From JADHLJ01 sp038146985 (GTDB lineage Bacteria > Pseudomonadota > Alphaproteobacteria > Thalassobaculales > Thalassobaculaceae): a stretch of 64,000 nucleotides of DNA. The notes beneath the pieces were generated by a model. The model was not told where the DNA came from and made no database searches. It saw nothing but the letters and a program-made list of their open reading frames with translations. Location: the NCBI GenBank assembly GCA_038146985.1, contig JAYQSQ010000017.1, positions 166,528 to 230,527 of the forward strand, read 5' to 3'. Both the position numbers and the translations under genes were made by a program. Shown piece after piece: positions 8,054-17,746 of this stretch. Position 1 is the first letter of the stretch; each line of letters opens with the position of its first letter.

Positions 8054-10453
8054 TTATGATTCCTCGGGGCGCGCGAAGCGGCGGCGCGCCTCGGCGAATC
8101 CGATCAGTCGTTCCTCGGCCAGGCGGTTGACCGTCCCCTCGGGGAAAGTACCGTCCTTCCCGCGTTCTCCGGCGGCGACTCCGGTCAGGATCTCGATCCC
8201 CTCGGCGATGGTCGAAACGCCCCAGATCCGGAATCGCTTCGACTCGACCGCTTTGCGCACCTCGGATTTGAGCATCAGGTTGCGCACGTTGGCCGCCGGG
8301 ATCATGACCCCCTGGGTGCCGGTGAGGCCGCGCGCGGCGCAGACATCGAAAAAGCCTTCGACCTTTTCATTTACGCCGCCGATCGCCTGGACCTGTCCCA
8401 TCTGGTTGACCGAGCCCGTCACCGCGATCCCCTGATTGATTGGCAGTCCGGAGAGCGCGGAAAGCAGTGCATAGAGTTCGGTCGAGGACGCGCTGTCGCC
8501 ATCGACACCGCCATAGGATTGCTCGAACACAATACTCGCCTGCAGCGAGATCGGCAGATCCGTCGCGTAACTGGCCGCGAGGTAACCTTGCAGGATCAGC
8601 ATGCCCTTGGAATGCAGGGGGCCAGCCAGCTCAACTTCGCGTTCGATATCGACAAACTTGCCTTGACCCATGCGGACCCTTGCGGTGATGCGCGTCGGCT
8701 TGCCGAAGGAGATGGCACCGATCTGGAGAACGCTGAGGCCGTTGACCTGACCCACCACCGCGCCGTCCGTATCGATCAGCATGGTCTCGCGCAGGATCTG
8801 CTCGCGGGACCGCTGTTCGATACGGTCGAAACGGTGCCGCTGGGCCTTCAGCGCGGCCTCCACGTCATCGACGCGGATCACGTTGTGGTTCTTGTCGCGG
8901 CCCATATAGTCCGCCTCGCGCAGGACATCGGCGATGATCCCGACTCGCGCCGTCAGACGCTCGGCATCCGCGACCACGCGCGAGCAATGCTCGACCACGC
9001 GTTCCACGGCCTGGCGATCGAAAGGCCGCAGGGCGCTGCGGCGCTGTACCGTGGATACCATCCGAGCGAACAGGGCCTCGCTGTCGTCGTCGCGCTCCAT
9101 GATGTCGTCGAAATCGGCGGCCACCTTGAAAAGATCGCCAAAATCGGGATCGACCGACGAAAGCGCCATGTAGAGATTGAGATCGCCGAACAGCACCACC
9201 TTCACGCCGAGCGGGATCGGCGCCGGTTGCATGGTCACCGCGAAGGCGGTACCGACGGTCTCCCAGGGCCCTTCGATCGCGATGCAATCCGCGTACAGCG
9301 CCCGTTTCAAGGCGTCCCAGCTATGCGGCTGGACCAGAAGTTTTTCCGCATCGAGCAACAGATAACCGCCATTGGCCCGATGCAGCGCCCCGGCCTGAAT
9401 CAGGGTGAAGTCGGTTAGCATGGCACCCATATGCGCGCGGTGGCCGATCCGGCCGACCAGCCGTCCAAGGGTCGGATGGTCCTCAATCACCACCGGGGCG
9501 CTGCCATCGGTTTCCTCGTCGACCAACATATTGATCGCGTAGCGGTTGAGGGGGTGAATGGGGCCGATCTGCTCCGCCGGCGTGCCGCTGCCGGGCTGAT
9601 GTTCGTCCTCAACGAAAAGCCGGATGTTCTCGACCATGTCCGCTTCCGCGGCCGAAAGCCAAGCGTCGACATCCCTGGTGCCGGTAAATCCGTCGCGCAG
9701 CTCAGCGAGTTCCGATTCAATCAATCCCGCGGCGAACCGGCTGTTCAAGGCGCGCAGCGCGGCCTGCCGTTCGCGTTCGATGAGCGGCATCGAGTGCATT
9801 GCCGCGCTCAACATTTCCTGCACTTCCTTGATCGACGCGACGAGGCGGTCGCGCACCACCTCTGGAAGGCCGTCGAAATGCTCCTGCGGCATCGGCTTGC
9901 CCTCGTGGCGCGGCGCGACCGCCATGCCCTGAGGCGCGCGGATCAGGACCAGGTCGCGCTTCTCGGCCTCCTCGGCGACCTCCTTGATCATCGCCTCGCC
10001 CCGATCGGCGAACTCCTTCTCCACCGCTTCGCGAGCCTGCCGGTAGTCGTCGCTTTCGAATACAGTTCGGGCGCTGTCCTTCAGGTTTCCGACCATTCGG
10101 CCCATGCGGCGGTGCAACTCCCGCGCGCCGCCTGTGGGTAGACGAAGCGCCTTGGGCCGCTCGGCGTTCGAGAAGTCGGTCACGTATACCCAGTCGTCCG
10201 GCTGCGGAAGGCTTTGCGCCCGTTCCTCAAGATAGGAACGCACGGCGCGGTGCTTGCCGGACCCCTTGGAGCCGATGACGAAAATGTTGTAGCCCCGGGC
10301 CCGCATGCGCGCGCCGAAACGGACTGCCTCCAACGCCCGCTCCTGGCCGATCAGGGTCTCGACATCCTCCAGTTCGCGCGTGGTCTTGAACTTCAGCGCT
10401 TTCAGGTCGGTACGCCGATACAGTTTGGTGACGGGAAGCGGATCGATAGTCAT
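8054..10453 (-). CDS. Lon-like ATP-dependent protease (AAA_32 / LonC-type)
   Basis: A 799-residue Lon-related protease distinct from housekeeping Lon. It has an N-terminal Lon-like ATPase region with a P-loop GSKGSGKH at residues 61-68, a long helical insertion rich in charged residues (about 120-290) and a C-terminal Lon peptidase domain. The Ser-Lys dyad is visible as Ser654 in GVDGDSASST and Lys697 in GGVNEKVEG. Proteins of this architecture are soluble AAA proteases of little-known substrate range. Start ATG at 10453 has GGAGA upstream. The upstream neighbour on the same strand is an FAD monooxygenase gene ending 63 bases away; cotranscription is possible, but a functional link is not implied. 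Confidence 0.88.
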   Translation of the reverse strand: MTIDPLPVTKLYRRTDLKALKFKTTRELEDVETLIGQERALEAVRFGARMRARGYNIFVIGSKGSGKHRAVRSYLEERAQSLPQPDDWVYVTDFSNAERPKALRLPTGGARELHRRMGRMVGNLKDSARTVFESDDYRQAREAVEKEFADRGEAMIKEVAEEAEKRDLVLIRAPQGMAVAPRHEGKPMPQEHFDGLPEVVRDRLVASIKEVQEMLSAAMHSMPLIERERQAALRALNSRFAAGLIESELAELRDGFTGTRDVDAWLSAAEADMVENIRLFVEDEHQPGSGTPAEQIGPIHPLNRYAINMLVDEETDGSAPVVIEDHPTLGRLVGRIGHRAHMGAMLTDFTLIQAGALHRANGGYLLLDAEKLLVQPHSWDALKRALYADCIAIEGPWETVGTAFAVTMQPAPIPLGVKVVLFGDLNLYMALSSVDPDFGDLFKVAADFDDIMERDDDSEALFARMVSTVQRRSALRPFDRQAVERVVEHCSRVVADAERLTARVGIIADVLREADYMGRDKNHNVIRVDDVEAALKAQRHRFDRIEQRSREQILRETMLIDTDGAVVGQVNGLSVLQIGAISFGKPTRITARVRMGQGKFVDIEREVELAGPLHSKGMLILQGYLAASYATDLPISLQASIVFEQSYGGVDGDSASSTELYALLSALSGLPINQGIAVTGSVNQMGQVQAIGGVNEKVEGFFDVCAARGLTGTQGVMIPAANVRNLMLKSEVRKAVESKRFRIWGVSTIAEGIEILTGVAAGERGKDGTFPEGTVNRLAEERLIGFAEARRRFARPEES

Positions 10454-10516
10454 GTCGCGTCTCCGCGCGTTGAGTAAGCCATTCGATATCGGAACCGCGG
10501 TGTCGTCCAGCGGTAC

Positions 10517-11629
10517 CTATACCGCGAACGCCTGGCTCCAGGGATCGAAACCATAGCACCATGACGGGTCGGTTTTCTCGCGCATCCAGGTATTGGCGTG
10601 AGAAATCGCCTGAGCCTCGGCGGTGCGGGCCTTGCGGGATGCCTCGAAACGATCGAGCGCGGTGGCGATGTCCTCCCACTCGCTCAGCGCCCGGGCCAGC
10701 ATGACCCCGTCCTCCAACGCCATCGCCGCGCCCTGAGCCATGTACGGGGTCATCGGATGGGCCGCGTCACCGATGAGAACCGCGTGGCCGTCATGCCACT
10801 GTGCCAGCGGCTCGCGGTCGAGAATCGCCCAGCGGTGCACCGAGGGGCAGGCGCGCAGCACCTCGCGCACCTCTTCGTGGAAGCCGGCAAACGCATCGCG
10901 GACGACGGCCATGTCTCCGGTCGCGGACCAGGACTCGTTGACCCAGTCGGCGTCGGGAAGGCTGGTCACGAAATACAGCTCGTCCCGACGCGACGTCGTG
11001 AAATAGATGACGATATGGCGATCATCGCCCCACCATTTGGTGCATTCCCCGACCGGCAATCGCAGATGCGACGCGGCGAAGGTCGCCCGGTAGGCGACCC
11101 TGCCGGTTGCCGAGGGCGCTTGCGGGCCCACCAGGATCTCACGCACCCGGGAGTGCAACCCATCGGCGCCGACGATCAAATCCGCCGACTCGGTTGTGCC
11201 GTCCGCGAACCGCAATTCCGCTTCGGGTCCGATGTCGACGAGGCGCTTGCTCAGGTGCAGGATCGTGGGGGGCACGGCGGACATGAGCGCATCATGAAGA
11301 TCCCCCCGGTGCATTTGCAGATAAGGGGCGCCGTAAGTCCGCTCCGCTTGAGTGCCCAAGGGAAGTTCGAACATCATTTCGCCGTTGTCCGAGCGCCGGT
11401 TCATCCAGCTTTCGGGTTGGAACGCCACGCCGCGGACCCGATCCTCGATGCCCAATCCGCGCAGAGCTTTCATGGCGTTGGGGCTCATCTGGATGCCCGC
11501 GCCGAGACGGGTGAAGCGGTCGGCCTGCTCGAAGATCCGGACATCGAACCCGAAACGTCCGAGCGCCGCCGCCGCGGCGAGGCCGCCCATCCCGGCGCCG
11601 ATGATCGCGATCCTCGGTTTAGACCCCAT
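10517..11629 (-). CDS. FAD-dependent monooxygenase, salicylate-hydroxylase-like
   Basis: A 370-residue class A flavoprotein monooxygenase. It has the N-terminal dinucleotide fold IIGAGMGGLAAAAAL, the DG motif in LIVGADGLHSRVRE and the GD motif in VLIGDAAHPMTPYMAQGAA. The pattern fits salicylate 1-monooxygenase or 6-hydroxynicotinate 3-monooxygenase relatives, which hydroxylate phenolic or N-heteroaromatic acids with NAD(P)H. The start at 11629 (MGSKPRIAIIG) follows a GGGG-AAAAG stretch; a longer frame to 11731 adds unrelated residues. It is divergent from a 2-hydroxyacid dehydrogenase gene. Exact substrate unknown. Confidence 0.86.
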   Translation of the reverse strand: MGSKPRIAIIGAGMGGLAAAAALGRFGFDVRIFEQADRFTRLGAGIQMSPNAMKALRGLGIEDRVRGVAFQPESWMNRRSDNGEMMFELPLGTQAERTYGAPYLQMHRGDLHDALMSAVPPTILHLSKRLVDIGPEAELRFADGTTESADLIVGADGLHSRVREILVGPQAPSATGRVAYRATFAASHLRLPVGECTKWWGDDRHIVIYFTTSRRDELYFVTSLPDADWVNESWSATGDMAVVRDAFAGFHEEVREVLRACPSVHRWAILDREPLAQWHDGHAVLIGDAAHPMTPYMAQGAAMALEDGVMLARALSEWEDIATALDRFEASRKARTAEAQAISHANTWMREKTDPSWCYGFDPWSQAFAV

Positions 11630-11784
11630 GCTTTTCCCCTTTTTCGAGGCCGGTATCGTCACAAAATTCGCCTTTCCCGGAAAGCGACGCGCGTGTGGTA
11701 TCCGCCACCTGATCCGGGCGCGCTGGTTCAAAGTCCGCCGCCGCGTTATACCTCGATCTCGCGTTCTTTCGAGGGAGATATCCG

Positions 11785-12774
11785 ATGGCGTTCACGGTTG
11801 GCATGTATGAAAAATCCCTTGCGCATATCGGCGACCGGCTGAACGCCCTGAAGCTGGATATCAAGGTCCTGCCTTTTGACGGATCCGGCCGTTTCCTCAT
11901 CGACGGCACGGCCACGGCGCCGGAAAACGTCGACCTCGACTATCTCTGGCTCAGCAGTCATATCAATGCCGACAACGCCCAGAAAACCGCGTTCGATGTG
12001 GCGTTGGCCTGCCGGTCCATCGGCGTGCTGCAGACCTTTAACGCCGGGCTCGACAATCCCGTCTACAAGAAGATCTCGGACAAGGGCACCCGGATCTGCA
12101 ACAGCAGCGCCCAGGGCGTCGCAATCGCCGAGTACATCATGGCTCAAGTGCTGAGCGTGACCCATCCGGTAGCTCAGCAGCGCGCGCAGCAGGCCGCCAA
12201 GGAATGGAAAATCACGCCGTTCCGAGAACTTTCCCGCACCCACTGGCTGATTGTCGGCTATGGCCCGATCGGCCAGGAGGTCGCCAAGCGGGCCAAGGCT
12301 TTCGGAGCCGGAATTTCGGTGGTTCGCCGGTCCCCGGAATCCTCGGACGTGGTCGACAAGGCGGGCACGATGGCGGATCTGCCGTCCCTGCTCCCGGAGG
12401 CGGACATCATCGTGCTGGCCTGTCCGCTGAACGAGTCGACCCGCGGATTTGCCGGCACCAAATTCTTCGGCGCGGTCAAGCCGGGCGCCATCCTGGTGAA
12501 CATCGCGCGCGGCGGCCTGATCGACGACGCGGCGCTGATCGCGGCGCTCGACGACGGGCGCCTGGAGACGGCAATTCTCGATGTCTTCCATACTGAACCC
12601 TTGCCGACGGACGATCCTCTGTGGTCGCATCCCGGCGTGCGGCTCACGCCGCACACCTCGTTCGCCGGCGACGGAGGGCGCGGCCGTTGGGATCAGCTGT
12701 TCCTCGACAACATCGCGCGTTTCGCCAGGGGCGAGGCGTTGGCGCAGGAAGTCAATCCGGCGGATATCGCCTAA
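11785..12774 (+). CDS. D-isomer-specific 2-hydroxyacid dehydrogenase
   Basis: A 329-residue NAD(P)-dependent 2-hydroxyacid dehydrogenase. The cofactor fold is seen at VGYGPIGQEVAKRAKAFG, the substrate/catalytic Arg in VNIARGGLIDD, Glu in the following DVFHTEPLP, and the catalytic His in LTPHTSF. An N-terminal segment NAGLDN replaces the more common GxGxDN. The family includes glyoxylate/hydroxypyruvate reductases and phosphoglycerate dehydrogenase; the short length excludes an ACT-bearing SerA. Start ATG has GAGGGAGA 6-13 bases upstream. It is followed after 30 bases by an LLM oxygenase gene and is probably cotranscribed with it. Confidence 0.86.
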   Translation: MAFTVGMYEKSLAHIGDRLNALKLDIKVLPFDGSGRFLIDGTATAPENVDLDYLWLSSHINADNAQKTAFDVALACRSIGVLQTFNAGLDNPVYKKISDKGTRICNSSAQGVAIAEYIMAQVLSVTHPVAQQRAQQAAKEWKITPFRELSRTHWLIVGYGPIGQEVAKRAKAFGAGISVVRRSPESSDVVDKAGTMADLPSLLPEADIIVLACPLNESTRGFAGTKFFGAVKPGAILVNIARGGLIDDAALIAALDDGRLETAILDVFHTEPLPTDDPLWSHPGVRLTPHTSFAGDGGRGRWDQLFLDNIARFARGEALAQEVNPADIA

Positions 12775-12804
12775 GTTCCCCTGTCCGCCCCATGGAGGTC
12801 CGTC

Positions 12805-13884
12805 ATGCGGCTCGGCCTGTTCATGATGCCCCTGCACCCCTCGTACCGGCCTGTCGCCGATTGCTATGACAGAGATATCGACCAGTTGGTCGGGGCGGAC
12901 CGCCTGGGCTTCGATGAAGCCTGGCTGGGTGAACATTTCACCGAGAAATGGGAGAACGCGCCGGCGCCGGACCTGCTGATCGCCAAGGCGCTGGCGCTTA
13001 CCGGACGGATCAAGCTCGGCACTGGCGTGACGCTTCTCGGAATGCACGAACCGGCCTATCTGGCGCACCGGCTGGCGATGCTCGATCATCTCGCCCGAGG
13101 CCGGTTTCAATGGGGTATCGGTCTCGGCGGCATTCCGACGGACATGAAACTGATGGGACTAGACCCGGCGACGGCGCGCGGCCGAGCGGTCGAGGCCCTG
13201 GAAGTGATCCTCTCGCTGTGGGCGCACGAAGACGGGCCGTTCTCCTACCAGGGCGTGCATTTCCATATTGAGGCGCCTGAACTCGATCCGGAAACCGAGC
13301 GCGGGCTGCATATGAAACCGTTGCAGCGTCCGCACCCGCCGATCGCGATCGCCGCGAGCACCCCGCAATCGAATTCACTTCGGATCGCCGGCGCCCGGGG
13401 CTGGAGCCCGATGTCGAGTTCGCTCCTGTCCAGCGCCATGCTGCCCGGACATTGGGCCACCGTGGCCGAGGGGGCGGAGACCGCGGGGACGAATGCCGAC
13501 CGTTCACAATGGCGGATTGCCCGTGACATCTTCGTTGGCCCGACCCCGAAGATCGCCCGGGAACGGGCGCGCGCGGTGCTGGGCCGGAACTATCTGACCC
13601 ATCAACTCGCAAGCCGGCGCGGAACCTGGCAGATGGAGGCCGCCAAGCTCGATCCCCGTATGCCAGACGAGGCGCTGGACGTCGACTATATGATGGAAAA
13701 TGTCTGGCTCGTGGGCGATCCCGCAGAGGTTGAGGATAAGATCCGGGCCTTGTTCGAAGCGGTTGGCGGATTCGGGACGCTGTTGAGCGTCACGGCGGAT
13801 TCCGATGATGCCGACTGGGATCATGAAAGTCTGCGCCTGCTGGCCGAAAAAATCGGGCCGAAAATCGAGGGATTGCACCCGTGA
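12805..13884 (+). CDS. LLM class flavin-dependent oxidoreductase
   Basis: A 359-residue luciferase-like monooxygenase. It begins with the typical MRLGLFMMPLHP strand and continues with GFDEAWLGEHF, LTGRIKLGTGV, AMLDHLARGRFQWGIGLGG and VGDPAEVEDKIRAL. It belongs to the subgroup near limonene 1,2-monooxygenase and alkanal-monooxygenase-like proteins. It would use FMNH2 supplied by a separate reductase, none of which is encoded next to it. Start ATG follows ATGGAGGTCCGTC with a good SD (GGAGG). Second of four LLM genes in the first 24 kb. Confidence 0.85.
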   Translation: MRLGLFMMPLHPSYRPVADCYDRDIDQLVGADRLGFDEAWLGEHFTEKWENAPAPDLLIAKALALTGRIKLGTGVTLLGMHEPAYLAHRLAMLDHLARGRFQWGIGLGGIPTDMKLMGLDPATARGRAVEALEVILSLWAHEDGPFSYQGVHFHIEAPELDPETERGLHMKPLQRPHPPIAIAASTPQSNSLRIAGARGWSPMSSSLLSSAMLPGHWATVAEGAETAGTNADRSQWRIARDIFVGPTPKIARERARAVLGRNYLTHQLASRRGTWQMEAAKLDPRMPDEALDVDYMMENVWLVGDPAEVEDKIRALFEAVGGFGTLLSVTADSDDADWDHESLRLLAEKIGPKIEGLHP

Positions 13885-13933
13885 CGGCGGAGTCCGTCGC
13901 CGTCGGGACTTCGCGCTGACAAGGCGGCGCAGC

Positions 13934-15001
13934 GTGCCAGAAATGAAAATTCTCGCCGCCTGTCACCGTCTGGACTGGACCGGCGCGCCGCTTATTCTCT
14001 TCCGCTTGTTGCGGGAACTGGCGCGAACCCATGAGGTGACTCTCCTGGAGCCCCGGGACCCGGCGAATGGCGGGCCCTTGCGCGCGCTCTATCGCGAGGC
14101 GGGCATAGCGGTCGTCCCCAGCGCGCGACCCGGCGATTTCGATGTCTTCCTGGCCAATACGCTGATGACCAGCCATCTCGCGCGCCGTATCGCCCAAGAT
14201 ATTCCGGTGCTCTGGTGGATTCAGGAGCCGATGAACGGCCTTCACATGATCCGCCGCGGCAAGGTCGATCTCGCGGCTTTTACCGAGGTCGACCTGGTTT
14301 GCCTGCCGACGAATTGGCAGCGGGACGCGTTGTACGCGCCCTATCTTGGTGACGCGGACACCATGGTTGTGCCCTACGGCTGTCCAACGGACCAAGCATC
14401 GGGAGGGCGGCCGCCGGAATTGGGGGAAGATGGCTTTCACATCGTCACTCTCGGCTATCTCAGCCGCCGCAAGGGCCAGGCGGTCGCAATCGAAGCCCTG
14501 GAGCGTTTGGGCCGGGAGAACGTCCATCTGCATCTGCTCGGTTCGATCGACACGGCCCCGGCCGAAGCGGAAAGCATACGGGCGATGGCGGAAAAGTCGG
14601 ATGCGCTGATCCGGCACGTCCATTTCCACGGCGCGCGGCCGCAGACGGATGTCGTCGACTTCCTTGCCCATGCCGACGTGTTCCTCTTCCCGACCTTGGA
14701 CGATCTGCTCAGCATCAGCATCCTTGAAGCGGCAAGCCAAAAGCTTTGCGTGATCGCGTCCGATTTTGGCGCGATACCGGAACTGATCGTCGACGGCGAA
14801 ACCGGGTTCCTGTTCCCGAAATTCGATTCCGAGACCCTGGCGGCCAAGCTCGCGGCGGTGATCGATGATCCCGCCTTGAAGCGGCGGGTCGCGGAGGCTT
14901 GCTATCGGGCCGCGATGGAAAGGCATGCGTTTGCCGATCATGTGGCGGCGATGGAGCTGGGGCTTCGCCGGGCGATCGCCACCAGATCCACCGCGCTCTA
15001 G
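13934..15001 (+). CDS. Glycosyltransferase family 4 (GT-B fold)
   Basis: About 355 residues. N-terminal KILAACHRLDWTGAPLILFRLLREL is the donor-independent first Rossmann half; the C-terminal half has the retaining GT4 pattern IVTLGYLSRRKGQ, then DVFLFPTLDDLLSISILEAAS, IASDFGAIPELIVDGETGFL. The E-X7-E element of the family appears here as Asp-X7-Glu. It transfers a sugar from a nucleotide-sugar donor, acceptor unknown. Start choice: GTG at 13934 has AAGGCGGC at a proper distance; ATG at 13943 is the alternative. It is an odd insertion in a catabolic run, lying between an LLM gene and a GST gene. Confidence 0.82.
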   Translation: MPEMKILAACHRLDWTGAPLILFRLLRELARTHEVTLLEPRDPANGGPLRALYREAGIAVVPSARPGDFDVFLANTLMTSHLARRIAQDIPVLWWIQEPMNGLHMIRRGKVDLAAFTEVDLVCLPTNWQRDALYAPYLGDADTMVVPYGCPTDQASGGRPPELGEDGFHIVTLGYLSRRKGQAVAIEALERLGRENVHLHLLGSIDTAPAEAESIRAMAEKSDALIRHVHFHGARPQTDVVDFLAHADVFLFPTLDDLLSISILEAASQKLCVIASDFGAIPELIVDGETGFLFPKFDSETLAAKLAAVIDDPALKRRVAEACYRAAMERHAFADHVAAMELGLRRAIATRSTAL

Positions 15002-15038
15002 GCTGGCGCGCAGGATCGCAGACTTCGGAGAACCTTCG

Positions 15039-15908
15039 ATGGTGCAACTGGCCGAGACCGACATTCTGACCAGGGAGGTGCTGGAGTGGCGTGGTCTCCA
15101 CGTCTTTCATTTCGCAATGTCTTCCTGCTCGCAGAAGCTGCGGATCTTTCTCGCCCTGAAGGGTTTCGAATGGACACCGCATCCCATCGATCTCTCAGCG
15201 CATGAAAGCTATGGCGCCTGGTTCATGGGTATCAATCCGCGCGGCATGGTTCCGGTCGCCGTGATCGACGGCGCGGTGCATATCGAGAGCAACGACATCA
15301 TGGAGACCCTGGAAGAACGCAAGCCGGAACCGGTGCTCTGGCCGGCGGATTGCGCCGTCGAGATACGCGCGGCGCTGGATGCCGAGGATGCGCTGCACCA
15401 TGACCTCAGGACCTTGAGCTTTCGCTTCGTGCATGGACGCACGGCAACCACCAAGACACCGGACCTGTTGACCGCCTACCGATCCCAGGGGAGCGCCACC
15501 GTCGCCGGACGGCCGGACACCAAGAAAGCCCATGAACTCTCGTTCTACGAGGGGCTCGCTACGGAGGGAATAAGCGACGCGCGCTGTCACGCCGCGGCCT
15601 GGAAGTTCCATGCCGCCTTCGAGCGGTTCGAACAGGCGCTCTCAAAGTCGCCGTATCTTATGGGCGACCGGCCGACCGTTGTCGACATCGCCTGGTTCGT
15701 TTACGCGTATCGCTTGGATCTGGCCGGCTATCCGCTGGCGCGGCTCCATCCCCGGGTTGACGCGTGGTACCGCGCGCTTGCCGCCGATCCGCGTTGGAGC
15801 CGCGAGGTCGACCCCGGCCCTACCTTGTCGCAACGCATCGCGCGGACCCGCGCGGCGCAGGAGCAGTCCGGTGCGACTCTGGTCACCATCGCAGGTTTCG
15901 GTGGTTGA
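15039..15908 (+). CDS. Glutathione S-transferase family protein
   Basis: About 289 residues. The N-terminal thioredoxin-like domain (VFHFAMSSCSQKLRIFLALKGFEW, NPRGMVPVAVIDG, and ESNDIMETLEE, where Glu-Ser binds the glutamyl moiety) is followed by an all-helical domain with FERFEQALSKSPYLMGDRPTVVDIAWF, the N-capping and hydrophobic staple region. The cysteine in SSCSQK may be the active residue. Start ATG at 15039 follows CGGAGAACC. GSTs in such clusters commonly open epoxides or dehalogenate. An HCCA-isomerase-like gene, another glutathione-linked fold, follows convergently. Confidence 0.83.
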   Translation: MVQLAETDILTREVLEWRGLHVFHFAMSSCSQKLRIFLALKGFEWTPHPIDLSAHESYGAWFMGINPRGMVPVAVIDGAVHIESNDIMETLEERKPEPVLWPADCAVEIRAALDAEDALHHDLRTLSFRFVHGRTATTKTPDLLTAYRSQGSATVAGRPDTKKAHELSFYEGLATEGISDARCHAAAWKFHAAFERFEQALSKSPYLMGDRPTVVDIAWFVYAYRLDLAGYPLARLHPRVDAWYRALAADPRWSREVDPGPTLSQRIARTRAAQEQSGATLVTIAGFGG

Positions 15909-15962
15909 CCACCGCCATGGTTCTCGGCCTCGACGGCGCAAGCGGAGACCAGCGTCCGCTCT

Positions 15963-16592
15963 TTACGCGGTGAGCGCCGGCCAGGTATCGCGAAACGGTT
16001 TTTCCATGGCGCGTTCGACCAGTTCCAAATGGTCCTGGCCATAGAACATGTCGCCATCCACGAAATAGGTCGGCGAGCCCGGAACATTTCGCGCGATGGC
16101 CTCGTCGGTATTGGCGGCGTACTCGGCGGCTGCGGCGGGAGTATCCGCTTCCCGGAGCCAGCGCGCACCATCAAGACCCACCTCTCCGGCGATTTTTACC
16201 AAGGCGTCGGGATCGGCGAGATCGGTGCCTTCGCCCCAATGCGCCTCGAGCATTCGGTGGGCAAGCGCGTCGATGGTCTCTCCGGCTTGTCTGGCCGCGA
16301 TAAGCATCCGGTTTGCCAGATCCGGGGAATGATGGTGGTTCGACGGGCGGCCCGGCATAACGACGCCCCGAAACTCCGCCCAGCGTTCCATCTCTCGGCG
16401 GAAATAATAGTCCCGTTGCTTCACCGTGCGCTCGCGGAACGCGGTGCTCCCAAAACTCGCCATCGCTCTGTTGAGGTCGATCGGCTTGTGGACAATCGTC
16501 CGCCCGGCGGCGGCAGTGATCTCCATGAATTTCGCGGAGCCCAGATAGGCATAGGCGGAATGCGCGGAATAGAAGTACTCAACCTCGGCCAT
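15963..16592 (-). CDS. DsbA-fold 2-hydroxychromene-2-carboxylate isomerase-like protein
   Basis: A 209-residue thioredoxin-fold protein without a CXXC motif. The opening EYFYSAHSAYAYLGSAKF, the inserted helical domain and the late NVPGSPTYFVDGDMFYGQDHLELVERAM segment match the HCCA isomerase/GST-kappa-like group. The namesake enzyme is a glutathione-dependent isomerase of naphthalene catabolism; many homologues have unknown substrates. Start at 16592 (MAEVEYFY) is chosen over a longer frame to 16655 because it begins right at the first strand. Divergent from the next LLM gene across 280 bases. Confidence 0.8.
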   Translation of the reverse strand: MAEVEYFYSAHSAYAYLGSAKFMEITAAAGRTIVHKPIDLNRAMASFGSTAFRERTVKQRDYYFRREMERWAEFRGVVMPGRPSNHHHSPDLANRMLIAARQAGETIDALAHRMLEAHWGEGTDLADPDALVKIAGEVGLDGARWLREADTPAAAAEYAANTDEAIARNVPGSPTYFVDGDMFYGQDHLELVERAMEKPFRDTWPALTA

Positions 16593-16872
16593 GAACTCTG
16601 TCCTCCATCGACTCGTTGCTCGTTCTCGCTCCGCCGTCGAAGCGGTCGAATGCATAACCTCGCGAAGGGTCTATTCTTATCCCATCTCGATCGTTTCGGA
16701 AGGACTTCAAGGTGAACCTGATCGGAGGGATACAAGGTTGATAGCTCGCTCTCACCGGGCCGGCAAAACTGATCCCGCGAAGAAGATCTGATAGTAATGG
16801 AACGGATACAAGGGGCTCGGTGTCTGTTCCCAGGCGGCGAACCGTTGGTTCAGGCAGGAAAGGAAACGGGTC
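16593..16872. promoter_or_regulatory. Divergent intergenic region with a 10-bp direct repeat
   Basis: This 280-base gap separates the HCCA-isomerase-like gene from an LLM gene and must hold both promoters. The 10-mer GGATACAAGG occurs twice, at 16728-16737 and 16804-16813, 76 bases apart (7 helical turns of about 10.9 bp). That is the kind of spacing seen for paired regulator half-sites, but no regulator gene lies alongside. No further gene is seen. Confidence 0.35.
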
Positions 16873-17706
16873 ATGAAAATCGGCATCTCGCTACCGGTTC
16901 GCGAACTCCAGGACGACATCGCCGCCATCAAGGCATTCGCCCAGGCGGCCGAGGAACTGGGCCTGACCCATCTCAGGGTCCCCGAGCAGATTATCCGGCC
17001 CGGCAGCGGCCCGTTGCACGAACCGCTTACCATGATGGCCCTGATCGCCGGCGTTACCAACAGGATCGAACTGGTTCCCTCGGTGCTGATCCTTCCCGCG
17101 CGGCAGACGGTGCTGGTGGCCAAGCAGGCCGCGAGCCTGGACCGGCTGTCGGGCGGGCGCCTCCGGCTTGGGGTCGGGGTCGGCAAGGACCCGGCGGAAT
17201 ATGAAGCGCTGGGCGCGGATTTCTCCAATCGCGGCGCCCGGTGCGAAGAGCAGATGGCGCTGCTGAAACGGCTCTGGGTGGAAGAGAGCCTCAGTTTCGA
17301 GGGAAAGTGGCACAGGATCACGGCGGCCGGCATTAACCCGCTCCCGATCCAGAGGCCTATTCCGATGTGGATCGGCGCCAGCGGTGTTCCGTCCCAGCGT
17401 ATCCGCCGGCGCATCGGCACCTTGGCGAACGGCTGGTTCGTGCTCGCCTCGCCCGAGGAGTTCCCGGCGATCCGAGACGACATCCGTCGCGCGGCGGAGG
17501 CTGCGGGCCGCGATCCCGCCAATATCGGCGCCGAAGCCGGTGTCGCCGTCGTCGGGCCACGCGAGCATGAGTGGAAAAGCCGGGTCGCGGGCTGGCGTGA
17601 CATGGGCCTGACCCATCTCTGCCTGCGTACCCTGGGCGGCGGACTGGCGCCAGACCGGCATATCGATAAGATGCGTGAAGCGGTGGCGGCGTTGCCGAGC
17701 ATCTGA
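16873..17706 (+). CDS. LLM class flavin-dependent oxidoreductase (short form)
   Basis: A 277-residue luciferase-like protein, shorter than the two upstream members and in the style of the F420/FMN-dependent TIGR03619-like group. Visible marks are KIGISLPV at the start, RIELVPSVLILPARQTVLVAKQAASLD, SGGRLRLGVGVGKDPAEYEALG and PIPMWIGASGVPSQRIRRRIG. Cofactor choice (FMN or F420) cannot be decided from sequence. Start ATG has GGAAAGGAAA upstream. Followed after 40 bases by an IPNS-like oxygenase gene on the same strand, so probably one transcript. Confidence 0.84.
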   Translation: MKIGISLPVRELQDDIAAIKAFAQAAEELGLTHLRVPEQIIRPGSGPLHEPLTMMALIAGVTNRIELVPSVLILPARQTVLVAKQAASLDRLSGGRLRLGVGVGKDPAEYEALGADFSNRGARCEEQMALLKRLWVEESLSFEGKWHRITAAGINPLPIQRPIPMWIGASGVPSQRIRRRIGTLANGWFVLASPEEFPAIRDDIRRAAEAAGRDPANIGAEAGVAVVGPREHEWKSRVAGWRDMGLTHLCLRTLGGGLAPDRHIDKMREAVAALPSI

Positions 17707-17746
17707 GTATCAGACCATGAGACGGTCCGGTTTCGGGGAGTGTCCG

